Positions 36,105-45,591 of a DNA stretch of 64,000 bases are shown one piece after another. The stretch spans positions 105,049-169,048 of the forward strand of contig JAQWGN010000007.1 in assembly GCA_029238215.1 (NCBI GenBank). The letters run 5' to 3'. Under the pieces are notes generated by a model. The model was not told where the DNA came from. It saw only the letters and a program-made list of their open reading frames with translations, and made no database searches. The translations under genes were made by a program, and so were the position numbers. The stretch is from Flavobacteriaceae bacterium (GTDB taxonomy: Bacteria > Bacteroidota > Bacteroidia > Flavobacteriales > Flavobacteriaceae). How positions within the stretch are numbered: position 1 is the first letter of the stretch; every line of letters begins with the position of its first letter.

Positions 36105-36578
36105 ATGAGTACAGTTTCATATTATACGGCTGAAGGGCTAAAAAAATTACGAGAAGAGCTCAATCAACTCAAAGATGTTGAGCGTCCACGTGCATCACAA
36201 GCAATTGCTGAAGCGCGCGACAAAGGTGACTTAAGTGAAAACGCAGAGTACGATGCTGCCAAAGAAGCCCAAGGAATGCTCGAAATGAAGATTTCCAAAA
36301 TGGAGGAAACTCTTGCTGGTGCTCGAGTCATTGACGAATCACAACTTGATGTCTCAAAAGTATTGGTGCTTTCTAAAGTCCGCATAAAAAATCTCATCAA
36401 TAATATGGAGATGGATTACACGCTTGTAGCAGAAAGCGAAGCCAACCTTAAGGCTGGAAAAATTTCTGTAAACTCTCCTATCGGTAAAGGACTTCTGGGT
36501 AAATCTGTTGGAGACACCGCTGAGGTTACTGTTCCAAATGGATCATTAAAGTTTGAAATCTTAGCTATAAGTCGCTAA
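36105..36578 (+). CDS. greA: Transcription elongation factor GreA
   Basis: A 157-residue factor that stimulates RNA cleavage by backtracked RNA polymerase. The N-terminal coiled coil (LREELNQLKDVERPRASQAIAEARDKGDLSENAEYDAAKE) carries the catalytic acidic tip DLSENAEYD. The C-terminal FKBP-like domain includes SPIGKGLLGKSVGDTAEV. Length is normal. It is coupled to the HIT gene through TAATG overlap. Confidence 0.97.
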   Translation: MSTVSYYTAEGLKKLREELNQLKDVERPRASQAIAEARDKGDLSENAEYDAAKEAQGMLEMKISKMEETLAGARVIDESQLDVSKVLVLSKVRIKNLINNMEMDYTLVAESEANLKAGKISVNSPIGKGLLGKSVGDTAEVTVPNGSLKFEILAISR

Positions 36579-36970
36579 TGGCCTCTTTATTTAGCCGTAT
36601 TATTACTCGAGAAATTCCTGCATTTATTGTTGCCGAGGATACAAATCATATTGCCTTTTTAGATATTAATCCAAATGCCCCTGGCCATACATTGTGTGTA
36701 CCAAAGCAAGAGGTCAATAAATTGTTTGATTTAGATGACGCGGCTTATACAGCACTAATGCAGTTTAGCAAGCGAGTTGCCAATGCATTAAGACAGACTG
36801 TCCCTTGTAAACGTATAGGGCTTAGCGTTATTGGATTGGAAGTTCCCCACGTTCATGTACATCTTATCCCTTTAAACGAAATGGCAGATGCAAGCTTTCA
36901 GAAAAAAGTTGAGTTATCAAACACTGAAATGACTGCTATGGCTAAAAAAATCACTGCTGCTTTTCAATAA
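36578..36970 (+). CDS. HIT family hydrolase
   Basis: A 130-residue histidine-triad protein with the catalytic motif HVHVHLIPL near the C-terminal third. The N-terminus SLFSRIITREIPAFIVAEDTNHIAFLDINP is typical of the HINT/FHIT-like bacterial group that hydrolyses nucleotide conjugates. It is coupled to greA and overlaps the convergent sensor kinase by 20 bases. Confidence 0.94.
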   Translation: MASLFSRIITREIPAFIVAEDTNHIAFLDINPNAPGHTLCVPKQEVNKLFDLDDAAYTALMQFSKRVANALRQTVPCKRIGLSVIGLEVPHVHVHLIPLNEMADASFQKKVELSNTEMTAMAKKITAAFQ

Positions 36971-38126
36971 CAGGAAGTTGAATCTCGAATGCAGTTCCTT
37001 CACTTGAACTTTCTTTTAGTATTAACCCTCCTTCATGATATTGCTCCACAATGCGCTTCGCCAAAGATAGGCCAAGCCCCCAACCTCTTTTTTTTGTGGT
37101 TTCACCCGGACTAAAAACCTTTTTTTGAAGGTTTTTTGGTATCCCACTTCCAGTATCAGATATAACAATATGTGCGGATTTATTCCAGCTTAAGACAAGG
37201 CGTATTTCTCCTTTACCACGAATAGCATCAATACTATTTTTAATCAAATTTTCTAATACCCAAGCAATAAGTTCTGTATTAATTTCTATGGGTTTTGCTT
37301 GACCTATTTCTTCGAAATGAAGCAAGATTTTTTTTGGCATCCGTACCTGCATATAGCGTATTAGTTCTTCAATGACTTCACTAAGATTAGCAGATTCACG
37401 TTGTGGAAGCGAACCAATTTTTGAAAACCGAGCACTTATTATTTCGAGTCGTTTAATATCACTTTTTATTTGAGACAGTATTTTTTCATCAATTTCTTGC
37501 TGCTCTAAAATTGTTAGCCACCCTAACAATGAAGAGATAGGTGTGCCCAATTGATGCGCTGTTTCCTTTGCCATTCCTGTCCATAATTTATTCTCTACGA
37601 CAGACTGCGCACTTCGATAATAGGCAATCAGTAGTCCGATCAAAAAAGCTATGATTAAAAAAAAGGCGATAGGATAATAACGCAGTTGATTGATGATTTT
37701 GGAATTGCCGTAATACATTTTTTGATACAGACTATCTTTGTACATGATTTCGATAGGGGCATGGATCAAACTAAATTCATCAATCAATAATTTGACGTAT
37801 CCAATCGAATCTTTTGCTAGTTTACGGGTATCAATATTGTTTGAAAAAAACAGTTTATTGTTATGATCAACAACAATCATAGGAATGGAATTTTGAGTAG
37901 TAAGTACTTCAAAAGTAAGTGGATCAATAGGTTGATTAAGGTCGCTACTGGCAGCAATTTGTTGTTGTGCTAACCCCCAAAGCTCCATTTGTTGTTGTTC
38001 ATCTTGTTTAATACGTTGAATTAAAAGATTCGTATTCCAAAGCGTTATCCCAATAAAGCCAAAAACCAAGACGAAAACGAGTATGCGTGTATTTCGTTGC
38101 TGTAATGTTGACAAAGTCAATCTCAT
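36951..38126 (-). CDS. Orphan membrane sensor histidine kinase
   Basis: A 391-residue kinase with two membrane helices (about 14-35 and 150-172) enclosing a periplasmic sensor region. The H box is KETAHQLGTPISSLLGW, the N box LENLIKNSIDAI, and the G boxes DTGSGIP and GWGLGLSLAKRI. No response regulator gene is adjacent, so the partner is encoded elsewhere. The start at 38126 (ATG) is preferred over a GTG two codons upstream. It overlaps the HIT gene by 20 bases at the 3' end. Signal unknown. Confidence 0.9.
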   Translation of the reverse strand: MRLTLSTLQQRNTRILVFVLVFGFIGITLWNTNLLIQRIKQDEQQQMELWGLAQQQIAASSDLNQPIDPLTFEVLTTQNSIPMIVVDHNNKLFFSNNIDTRKLAKDSIGYVKLLIDEFSLIHAPIEIMYKDSLYQKMYYGNSKIINQLRYYPIAFFLIIAFLIGLLIAYYRSAQSVVENKLWTGMAKETAHQLGTPISSLLGWLTILEQQEIDEKILSQIKSDIKRLEIISARFSKIGSLPQRESANLSEVIEELIRYMQVRMPKKILLHFEEIGQAKPIEINTELIAWVLENLIKNSIDAIRGKGEIRLVLSWNKSAHIVISDTGSGIPKNLQKKVFSPGETTKKRGWGLGLSLAKRIVEQYHEGGLILKESSSEGTAFEIQLPVIEKQQ

Positions 38127-38175
38127 ATTCACGAATATAGTATATTTTCATTCGTTGTTTTCTTTGAATTTTGAG

Positions 38176-38183
38176 TAAATTTG
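38176..38183 (+). promoter_or_regulatory. -7 box TAAATTTG of the DUF3127 gene
   Basis: Perfect TAnnTTTG 22 bases before the ATG. Confidence 0.55.
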
Positions 38184-38205
38184 TAGTAACAATATTAACC
38201 AAGGC

Positions 38206-38574
38206 ATGGAAATAACTGGAAAAATAAAACAAATTGACGCGACCAAAGAATATGGATCAAATGGATTTCAAAAGCGCGAATTGGTACTAACCACTGAAGA
38301 GCAATATCCTCAACACATTCTTATCGAGTTTGTTCAAGACAAATGTGGCTTACTAGATTCTTTTTCAGTAGGACAACGCATTAAAGTAGGAATCAATATT
38401 CGTGGGCGCGAATGGCAAAGCCCTCAAGGTGAAATCAAGTATTTTAATTCCATACAAGGATGGCGTATTGATGCTGCAGAATCATCAACACCTCCGCCTC
38501 CAGCAGCTCCTCCTTTTGAAACCATGCCCGATACACCCTCAAATAAAGAAGAAGCAGACGATCTGCCCTTCTAA
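38206..38574 (+). CDS. DUF3127 protein with SSB-like acidic tail
   Basis: A 122-residue protein: a ~90-residue beta-rich domain (MEITGKIKQIDATKEYGSNGFQKREL... IKVGINIRGREWQSPQGE) of the DUF3127 family, consistent with an OB-type fold. A Pro/Ser-rich linker follows, and the C-terminal tip EEADDLPF is nearly identical to the SSB tip in this genome (DDDLPF). That tip in SSB recruits DNA-metabolism partners, so this may be a second nucleic-acid-binding SSB-like protein. It lies 8 bases before aat. Confidence 0.83.
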   Translation: MEITGKIKQIDATKEYGSNGFQKRELVLTTEEQYPQHILIEFVQDKCGLLDSFSVGQRIKVGINIRGREWQSPQGEIKYFNSIQGWRIDAAESSTPPPPAAPPFETMPDTPSNKEEADDLPF

Positions 38575-38582
38575 CTATAAAC

Positions 38583-39215
38583 ATGTATCATTTATCGGAA
38601 TCTTTGCGTTTTCCTTCACCGCATCTGGCCACTAAAGAAGGCATTGTTGCGGTTGGTGGTGATTTACGTCCAGAACGTGTTTTACTTGCCTACCAAAAAG
38701 GAATTTTCCCTTGGTTTGAACAAGATGATTTTTTGATATGGTGGAGTCCAGACCCACGAATGGTACTTATTCCAGATCAACTACGTATCTCAAAAAGCAT
38801 GCGTGCTCTTTTGCGGAAGCACCCCTATGAAATTACGTTTAACAAAGCCTTTAATCAGGTAGTTAAATCGTGTGCTCGTGTAAAGCGTTTTGGCCAAACA
38901 GGGACATGGATTACACCTGGACTAATGGATGTGTATGGTGTTTTGCACGAACAGGGACACGCACATTCAGTAGAAGTTTGGGATGGCTCTGAACTAGTAG
39001 GCGGACTTTATGGCATTGATATTGGAAACGTTTTTTGTGGAGAAAGCATGTTTTCAAAAGCGAGTAATTCTAGCAAACTAGCGTTAATTTATCTTACTCA
39101 AGAGTTAAAGAAAAACAAATACAAGCTTATTGATTGTCAGGTGCCAACTGCCCACTTGGCAAGTATGGGTGCAGCTCCAATATCACGGGCTGAGTTTCTT
39201 AAGTATCTCGACTAA
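38583..39215 (+). CDS. aat: Leucyl/phenylalanyl-tRNA--protein transferase
   Basis: A 210-residue enzyme that adds Leu or Phe to proteins with N-terminal Arg or Lys, marking them for ClpAP degradation (N-end rule). Signatures: GIVAVGGDLRPERVLLAYQKGIFPWF, IWWSPDPRMVL, HSVEVWDGSELVGGLYGI, FCGESMFS. Length is typical. It overlaps the convergent tag gene by 17 bases. Confidence 0.96.
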   Translation: MYHLSESLRFPSPHLATKEGIVAVGGDLRPERVLLAYQKGIFPWFEQDDFLIWWSPDPRMVLIPDQLRISKSMRALLRKHPYEITFNKAFNQVVKSCARVKRFGQTGTWITPGLMDVYGVLHEQGHAHSVEVWDGSELVGGLYGIDIGNVFCGESMFSKASNSSKLALIYLTQELKKNKYKLIDCQVPTAHLASMGAAPISRAEFLKYLD

Positions 39216-39783
39216 GATTACCTAACTCGCGGTGCCTAAAACAATCCACAACATGATCGTTAACCATCCCAACCGCCTGCATATGTGCATACATAGTAAC
39301 CTCTCCGATGTATTTAAAACCACGTTTTTTTAGGTCTCTACTCATCTGATTTGCAAGCACTGTTGTTTGAGGAAGTTCTTTAGTGTGATTAAATGTATGT
39401 TGAATGGGAACCCCATCAGTATATGACCACATAAAGTCACTAAAACTACCCACCTCTTTTTGGATGTTTAAAAATGACTGTGCGTTTGAAATGGCTCCTC
39501 TGATTTTACCTAGATTACGAACAATTCCTTTGTTTTTTAATAGTTGTTCTACGTCGTAATGATTCATTTGGGCAACGCGAACTGGGTCAAAATCGTAAAA
39601 CGCTTTTCTAAAATTAGACCTCTTTTTTAAGATAGTCCACCAGGATAAGCCCGATTGAAAGGTTTCTAAAAGCAAGGCTTCAAATAATTTTTGATCATCA
39701 TATATCGGAACACCCCATTCTGTGTCATGATACACTATATACGTTGGATTTACTAAACACCAATCACATCGAAAAGGCTCCAT
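39199..39783 (-). CDS. tag: DNA-3-methyladenine glycosylase I
   Basis: A 194-residue base-excision enzyme that removes 3-methyladenine. The N-terminal RCDWCLVNPTYIVYHDTEWGVP contains the zinc-binding Cys and His, the core is LFEALLLETFQSGLSWWTILKKR, and the C-terminal HVVDCFRH provides the remaining zinc ligands. It starts 3 bases after the truB stop on the same strand, so it is probably read through from the ftsX-uppP-truB operon. Confidence 0.95.
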   Translation of the reverse strand: MEPFRCDWCLVNPTYIVYHDTEWGVPIYDDQKLFEALLLETFQSGLSWWTILKKRSNFRKAFYDFDPVRVAQMNHYDVEQLLKNKGIVRNLGKIRGAISNAQSFLNIQKEVGSFSDFMWSYTDGVPIQHTFNHTKELPQTTVLANQMSRDLKKRGFKYIGEVTMYAHMQAVGMVNDHVVDCFRHRELGNLSRDT

Positions 39784-39786
39784 AAC

Positions 39787-40494
39787 TTAGGATTTTTCCT
39801 CTAAGCTATGTAAAAATTCCTCCAAGCTAAGGCTGTCACTTAGCAAATACTCCCCAATAGATGTCCTACACAATGAAGCCAAGTGTGCTCCACATCCAAG
39901 AACTTGACCGTAATCATGTGCTAGTGATCGTATATAAGTACCTTTTGAACAGCATACTTCAAACGAAATATTTGGTAATGCCATAGTTGTTAAATCAAAA
40001 GAGTTTATACGGATTTCACGTGCTGGAATATCAATGGTTTGTCCGGCTCTTGCCAAGGTATATAAACGCTTTCCATCTTTTTTTATGGCAGAGTGTAAAG
40101 GGGGTTTTTGGTTGATTGTGCCAATAAATGAATTTCGCGCTTCCATCAATTGCTCTTTATCTATTTGATCAAAAGGCTTGATTTCTCCTACGGGGGTTTC
40201 TAAGTCATACGATGGGGTTGTCCCTCCAAGCCTTATCACACCCGTATATGATTTATCCATTCCCATGAATTGTTCGATCTGCTTCGTCATTCGACCAGTA
40301 CAGATTAGCATTAGTCCAGTGGCAAGCGGATCAAGTGTACCAGCATGTCCCACCTTGATTTTTTTAATACCATAGGTTTTTCGAATGGCCCATCTGATTT
40401 TATTGACAAGTTGAAATGAAGTCCAGTTTAAAGGCTTATCTATGAGCAGTAATTGCCCCTCTAGAAATGCCTCTTTATTCCTTTTTATATCCAT
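39787..40494 (-). CDS. truB: tRNA pseudouridine-55 synthase
   Basis: A 235-residue enzyme making the universal pseudouridine 55 in the T loop. The catalytic Asp is in KVGHAGTLDPLATGLM, and CSKGTYIRSLAHDYG is the second family motif. There is no C-terminal PUA extension of E. coli size. The start at 40494 (MDIKRNKEAFLEGQ) overlaps uppP by 10 bases; a longer frame begins in the uppP coding region without family similarity. Confidence 0.95.
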   Translation of the reverse strand: MDIKRNKEAFLEGQLLLIDKPLNWTSFQLVNKIRWAIRKTYGIKKIKVGHAGTLDPLATGLMLICTGRMTKQIEQFMGMDKSYTGVIRLGGTTPSYDLETPVGEIKPFDQIDKEQLMEARNSFIGTINQKPPLHSAIKKDGKRLYTLARAGQTIDIPAREIRINSFDLTTMALPNISFEVCCSKGTYIRSLAHDYGQVLGCGAHLASLCRTSIGEYLLSDSLSLEEFLHSLEEKS

Positions 40495-41279
40495 GATATT
40501 AGAGAAGCTGTAACGCCTACAATAAGGCAATAAATAGCAAAGTAATGAAGCTTACTTCGCTTTACAAGTGCAATCATCCAAGTACAAGCAACTATGCCAG
40601 AAATTAGCGCAGCGGTAAAACCAACTACAAGCGATAATAAATTTGCTGTTCCAAAAACTTCAAGACCATTTTCTAGTATAGTTTTTGCTATGCTCCCAAA
40701 TATTAGTGGGATAATCATTAAGAATGAAAAACGAGCGGCTTCAGGTCGAGCAGTACCTATTAAAAGCGCCGTTGCAATAGTAGCGCCACTTCGTGAAATT
40801 CCTGGGAGTATGGCTATGGCTTGTGCCACTCCGATTAAAAAAGCAATGTTGTAGGTAATGGTTCGACTTTTTGCTTTCGTTTGATCTGAAAAAAAAAGCA
40901 AGAATGCCGTAATACAAAGCATGCCACCTACCAGTGCTAAATTTGTTCCAAACAGGGCAGTAATCTCCTCCTCCAAAAACAAACCAATACCCACAGCAGG
41001 GACCATAGAAACCAAGATATGACCCGTAAAGTGTCGTGATTCAGCATCTTCTTTTTTAAAAACTCCTTGTAAAATGGCTAGGATATCTTTTCTAAAAACA
41101 ATAATCGTTGCTAATGCTGTAGCTCCGTGGACCAACAGTGTAAAAAGTAAATTTTCTTTTGGTAAAGAATCACTGCCAAGCAATGCTGTAACCAACGCCA
41201 AGTGACCGCTTGAAGATACAGGTAGAAATTCGGTTAATCCCTGAATAATACCTAGTAGAAGGGCATCTAAAAAACTCAC
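40485..41279 (-). CDS. uppP: Undecaprenyl-diphosphatase
   Basis: A 264-residue inner-membrane phosphatase that recycles undecaprenyl diphosphate for cell-wall synthesis (bacitracin-resistance protein BacA/UppP). Active-site motifs are QGLTEFLPVSSSGHL near the N-terminus and PGISRSGATI near 165, within about eight helices. It is third in the ftsX-DUF3098-uppP-truB operon, overlapping both neighbours. Confidence 0.97.
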   Translation of the reverse strand: MSFLDALLLGIIQGLTEFLPVSSSGHLALVTALLGSDSLPKENLLFTLLVHGATALATIIVFRKDILAILQGVFKKEDAESRHFTGHILVSMVPAVGIGLFLEEEITALFGTNLALVGGMLCITAFLLFFSDQTKAKSRTITYNIAFLIGVAQAIAILPGISRSGATIATALLIGTARPEAARFSFLMIIPLIFGSIAKTILENGLEVFGTANLLSLVVGFTAALISGIVACTWMIALVKRSKLHYFAIYCLIVGVTASLISWI

Positions 41280-41509
41280 GATTTCTTTTTGAAAGCTAAA
41301 ATGGCAAGTACCAATACGGCAAAACCTGTAATAACTAGTGCTGGAGCAAGACGTATACGCACGGGATTATAAATCGCTGGGTTGAATATTTCAGGGTCGT
41401 CACTTCCTCCCCCTGACATAAGAATAAATCCCAATGTAATTAGTGCAATACCCACCCCCATAATTTTATAAGAGCGTTTGCCAAATAAGAACTCTTTTTT
41501 ATGTTCCAT
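41276..41509 (-). CDS. DUF3098 small membrane protein
   Basis: A 77-residue protein with two membrane helices: YKIMGVGIALITLGFILMSGG, and a second from RLAPALVITGFAVLVLAILAF. Between them is the DUF3098 stretch SDDPEIFNPAIYNPVRI. The family sits between ftsX and uppP in many Bacteroidota, suggesting a cell-envelope role. The start at 41509 lies one base after the ftsX stop; the stop overlaps uppP (ATGA). Confidence 0.88.
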   Translation of the reverse strand: MEHKKEFLFGKRSYKIMGVGIALITLGFILMSGGGSDDPEIFNPAIYNPVRIRLAPALVITGFAVLVLAILAFKKKS

Positions 41510-41510
41510 T

Positions 41511-42380
41511 TTAATATACAATGTCATAGGTTAAACGAAGATGTCTACGTGTTGCAAAGTAAGCGCTAACACCACAAATTACAATAGAACATCCCAATAT
41601 ACTTCCAACTAATATCAATAAAGGGAGGGGGTTTCCCCACCAATTAATCTGAGGAATAATTGATGTTAAAAAACTCAGTAAACCAGCGAAACCTCCTAAT
41701 GATATTAAAGCAGATAAGCTTCCAAGAATCATATAACGTAAAACAAAAGGTCTTCTTATGAAGCTTTTTTTAGCACCAACCAATAACATGGTTTGTATAA
41801 TCAGTCGTTTGCTGTAAATAGATAGTTTTATCGAGTGATTAATAAGTAACAAGGCAATGCCCACAAAAACACCACTACATACCAATAACCAAAAGCTGAA
41901 CGTATTGATATTTTCATTAAGCAATACAATCAACGGACGATCGTATAATACTTCAGAGATAAATGGCTTTTGCTCCATAATATCGCTTAGACTATCTAAC
42001 ACCTCAGTAGTTACAAAGTCAGCTTTCAAGCCAATATCTAAAGCGTTTTGAAGTGGATTATAACCTAAAAAATCCATAAAGTCTTCTCCAATGGCTGCGC
42101 TATGCTCAGAAGCGGCAGTTTCTTTGGAAACAAAACGGACTGTTTTTGTAAAGGGGGATAATCGCATGGTCGTCATCAGTTGTTCGCGCTCCATTTCCTT
42201 TGTTTGATCTTCCAAAAAGACCGTCATTGTAACTTGCTCTTTAAAGTAATTGGCAATGGATTTACTATTAAGTAAAAAATAGCCCAATACACTAAGTACA
42301 AAAAGCACAAGGGTGGTACTGCTTACTACCGAAATATAGGAAGCAAATAAACGACGTTTATAAAGGCGCGTTGTAGACAT
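41511..42380 (-). CDS. ftsX: Cell division protein FtsX (ABC-type permease)
   Basis: A 289-residue FtsX: short cytoplasmic N-terminus, first helix about 20-40, an extracytoplasmic domain (about 45-165), then three helices (about 175-195, 220-245, 260-280). FtsX with FtsE activates peptidoglycan hydrolases at the septum. ftsE is not adjacent here. First gene of the operon with DUF3098, uppP and truB, divergent from leuS. Confidence 0.93.
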   Translation of the reverse strand: MSTTRLYKRRLFASYISVVSSTTLVLFVLSVLGYFLLNSKSIANYFKEQVTMTVFLEDQTKEMEREQLMTTMRLSPFTKTVRFVSKETAASEHSAAIGEDFMDFLGYNPLQNALDIGLKADFVTTEVLDSLSDIMEQKPFISEVLYDRPLIVLLNENINTFSFWLLVCSGVFVGIALLLINHSIKLSIYSKRLIIQTMLLVGAKKSFIRRPFVLRYMILGSLSALISLGGFAGLLSFLTSIIPQINWWGNPLPLLILVGSILGCSIVICGVSAYFATRRHLRLTYDIVY

Positions 42381-42457
42381 AGTTGTTCTAAGCCATAAAA
42401 ATAGAAAATAAGATGGAACAATCTTGACTTATTAAAGGAAGCACAGCGTTAAAGTGT

Positions 42458-42465
42458 TATTTTTG
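42458..42465 (+). promoter_or_regulatory. -7 box TATTTTTG of leuS
   Basis: TAnnTTTG match 17 bases before the leuS ATG. No T-box or leader structure is seen. Confidence 0.5.
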
Positions 42466-42482
42466 TTCGAATAATTAGATTC

Positions 42483-45296
42483 ATGGGGTATCCATTTCAA
42501 GAGATCGAAAAAAAATGGCAAGCTTTTTGGGCAGAAAAGCAAACGTATCACGTGGTGCATTCCTCCGATAAACCTAAATTTTATGTCCTCGACATGTTCC
42601 CATACCCTTCGGGTGCAGGGTTGCATGTTGGACACCCATTGGGATATATTGCTAGTGACATTGTTGCACGCTACAAACGTCATAAGGGATTTAATGTGCT
42701 ACACCCTCAGGGGTATGATTCCTTTGGTCTTCCTGCAGAACAATATGCCATCCAGACAGGACAGCATCCTGCAATTACTACAGAAACCAATATAAATCGA
42801 TACAGAGAACAGCTGGATAGAATGGGATTCTCCTTTGATTGGTCTAGAGAAGTACGTACTTCAGACCCTTCGTATTATAGGTGGACACAATGGATTTTTT
42901 CTTTGCTTTTTGATTCATGGTACGACAAAAAAGAGAATAAGGCACGACCTATAAGCACGTTACTTTCGCACCTTCAGCAGAAGGGTACCAAAGATTTGTT
43001 TGCTGTTTGCGATGATGATACATTAGAAATTAGTGCCAGTACATGGCAAGCAATGGCTCCATCCGATCAAGAAGCTTATCTGTTGCATTTTCGCTTGACA
43101 TATTTGGCAGAGACAGAAGTAAATTGGTGCCCAGCTCTTGGAACTGTTTTGGCTAATGACGAAGTTGTTCAAGGGGTTTCAGAACGTGGAGGGCATCCTG
43201 TAGAACGCAAAAAAATGAAACAATGGAGCATGCGTATTTCTGCATTTTCCGATAGATTATTAGAGGGTCTTAATACGATAGATTGGCCCGATCCACTCAA
43301 AGAAATGCAACGGAACTGGATTGGAAAATCGGTAGGTGCTCAAGTTCGCTTTGCCGTAGAAAACAGTTCATTAAATATCGAAGTATTTACAACACGACCC
43401 GACACGCTTTTTGGGGTTACTTTTTTGACATTAGCTCCAGAACACGATTGGGTAGAACAGTTAACTACTTCCTCTCAAGCTGCAGATGTTTCGGCCTATA
43501 TAATAAAAGCGTCACAGCGCAGTGAACGTGAGCGTATGAGTGATGTGACTCAGATTAGTGGGGTGTTTACGGGCTCTTATGCCATCCACCCATTGACAAA
43601 TGAAAGAGTTCCCATTTGGATAGGTGACTATGTTTTGTCAGGCTATGGAACTGGAGCTGTCATGGCTGTTCCTTGTGGCGATCAACGGGACTATAATTTT
43701 GCAACACATTTTGACCTTCCCATAAAAAACATTTTTCATGATATAGCTATTGATAAGGAAGCTTTTACTTCAAAGGAAAACGTCGTTATTGCAAATTCAG
43801 ATTTTTTAAATGGACTATCATGTAAAGCCGCCACCAAAAAGGTAATTGAACGCCTTTCCGAGTTAGACGCTGGTGAGGGAGCTATTACTTATCGCTTGCG
43901 TGATGCAGTATTTAGTAGACAACGTTATTGGGGTGAACCCATTCCAGTTTATTATGTCAATGACCAACCACAGTTGGTACCCGATTCTTGTTTGCCCTTG
44001 CAGTTGCCCGAAGTATCTAAATACTTGCCAACAGAAGATGGTGCGCCTCCATTAGGAAATGCTGATGAATGGGCATGGGATACTGAAAATAAATGCGTTG
44101 TATCAAATAAAAAAATTGACAACAAGTCCATATTTCCGCTTGAGAAAAATACCATGCCTGGTTGGGCAGGAAGCTCCTGGTATTTTAATCGCTATATGGA
44201 TGCAAATAACACGGAAGCATTTGCGAGTAAAGAGGCGTTAAACTATTGGCGCGAAGTAGACTTGTATTTGGGAGGGAGTGAGCACGCTACCGGGCACTTA
44301 CTGTATTCACGTTTTTGGCAGTACTTTATGTATGATTTGGGCCTAGTGCCTGTTGAAAATTTCGCAAAAAAACTCATTAACCAAGGAATGATTTTAGGAG
44401 AAAGTGCTTTTATATATCGATTAAAAGACACCCAAACCTATATTTCTAAAGGCTTATGTGATGGAAAAGATGTAGTGCCTGTTCACGTAGATATTTCATT
44501 AGTTTCTACACAAAATGAACTTGATATTGAAGGCTTGAGAAAATGGCAGCCTCATTTTTCTGATGCTGGTTTTGAACTTGAAAATGGAGTTTATGTTGTT
44601 GGTCGTGAGGTTGAAAAAATGTCAAAATCAAAATACAATGTCGTAAACCCCGATGCTATTTGCGATCAGTATGGAGCAGATACCCTACGGATGTATGAAA
44701 TGTTTTTGGGCCCTATAGAACAGGCAAAGCCATGGAACACTGCAGGAATTTCTGGTGTAAGTAATTTCTTGAACAAACTTTGGCGTTTGTTTCATCAAGA
44801 CGAAGCGTTTGCAATTAGCGATGATCAACCCACGAAAGAATCTCTAAAAACCCTGCACAAAACAATTGACAAAGTAACCCAAGACATTGAGCAGTTTTCA
44901 TTGAACACTACGGTTAGTGCTTTTATGATTGCTGTTAACGATCTGACAGCACAAAAATGTAATCAGCGGCTTATTCTAGAGCCACTAACTGTTTTGCTCG
45001 CTCCTTTTGCTCCACATATTTGTGAGGAATTATGGGCGCTATTGGGTAAAGAAACTTCGATTACAACAGCTTCTTACCCTGTTGCAAATCCTGAATACCT
45101 TAAAGACGACAGTAAGGAATATCCTATAAGTTTTAATGGAAAAATGCGATTTACGTTAAAGTTGCCTACTTCTTTAACTAAAGATGAAATTGAAATTGCT
45201 GTGCTTCAAGATGAGCGTACGCTTTCATATTTGGATGGGAATGCTCCTAAAAAAATCATTATTGTACCTAATAAGATTGTAAATATTGTTATCTGA
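42483..45296 (+). CDS. leuS: Leucyl-tRNA synthetase
   Basis: A 937-residue class I synthetase. The HIGH equivalent is FPYPSGAGLHVGHPLGY, followed by the CP1 editing domain with FTTRPDTLFGVTFL and GTGAVMAVPCGDQRD. The KMSKS motif is EKMSKSKYNVVNP, and the anticodon-binding helical domain and C-terminal domain end KIIIVPNKIVNIVI. Length is slightly above E. coli LeuRS because of an insertion near residues 140-200. Confidence 0.99.
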   Translation: MGYPFQEIEKKWQAFWAEKQTYHVVHSSDKPKFYVLDMFPYPSGAGLHVGHPLGYIASDIVARYKRHKGFNVLHPQGYDSFGLPAEQYAIQTGQHPAITTETNINRYREQLDRMGFSFDWSREVRTSDPSYYRWTQWIFSLLFDSWYDKKENKARPISTLLSHLQQKGTKDLFAVCDDDTLEISASTWQAMAPSDQEAYLLHFRLTYLAETEVNWCPALGTVLANDEVVQGVSERGGHPVERKKMKQWSMRISAFSDRLLEGLNTIDWPDPLKEMQRNWIGKSVGAQVRFAVENSSLNIEVFTTRPDTLFGVTFLTLAPEHDWVEQLTTSSQAADVSAYIIKASQRSERERMSDVTQISGVFTGSYAIHPLTNERVPIWIGDYVLSGYGTGAVMAVPCGDQRDYNFATHFDLPIKNIFHDIAIDKEAFTSKENVVIANSDFLNGLSCKAATKKVIERLSELDAGEGAITYRLRDAVFSRQRYWGEPIPVYYVNDQPQLVPDSCLPLQLPEVSKYLPTEDGAPPLGNADEWAWDTENKCVVSNKKIDNKSIFPLEKNTMPGWAGSSWYFNRYMDANNTEAFASKEALNYWREVDLYLGGSEHATGHLLYSRFWQYFMYDLGLVPVENFAKKLINQGMILGESAFIYRLKDTQTYISKGLCDGKDVVPVHVDISLVSTQNELDIEGLRKWQPHFSDAGFELENGVYVVGREVEKMSKSKYNVVNPDAICDQYGADTLRMYEMFLGPIEQAKPWNTAGISGVSNFLNKLWRLFHQDEAFAISDDQPTKESLKTLHKTIDKVTQDIEQFSLNTTVSAFMIAVNDLTAQKCNQRLILEPLTVLLAPFAPHICEELWALLGKETSITTASYPVANPEYLKDDSKEYPISFNGKMRFTLKLPTSLTKDEIEIAVLQDERTLSYLDGNAPKKIIIVPNKIVNIVI

Positions 45297-45297
45297 T

Positions 45298-45555
45298 ATG
45301 ATTAATCCAGAATATGTTGGTTTTTTTGCAGCAACTTTAACAACATCGGCGTTTTTACCACAAGCGTATAAAATTTGGAAATCTCGATCTGCATTCGGGC
45401 TGTCTCTTACCATGTATATGGTGATGGCAACAGGCACACTTAGTTGGTTAGTTTATGGATTGCTTATAAAAAGTCCCTCCGTAATTGTTGCAAATAGCAT
45501 ATCGTTTAGTATCATTTTATTTATTATTACCTTTATAGTTCGTTCAAAAAAATAA
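45298..45555 (+). CDS. SemiSWEET (MtN3/PQ-loop) sugar transporter
   Basis: An 85-residue, three-helix protein. The PQ motif is in FLPQAYKIWKSRSAFGLSL, and TGTLSWLVYGLLIKSP follows. SemiSWEETs dimerise to move sugars by facilitated diffusion. The start at 45298 comes one base after the leuS stop, so it is probably cotranscribed with leuS. Confidence 0.9.
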   Translation: MINPEYVGFFAATLTTSAFLPQAYKIWKSRSAFGLSLTMYMVMATGTLSWLVYGLLIKSPSVIVANSISFSIILFIITFIVRSKK

Positions 45556-45591
45556 TTCGGTATATACCATGTTTACCTTTAATAATACATT

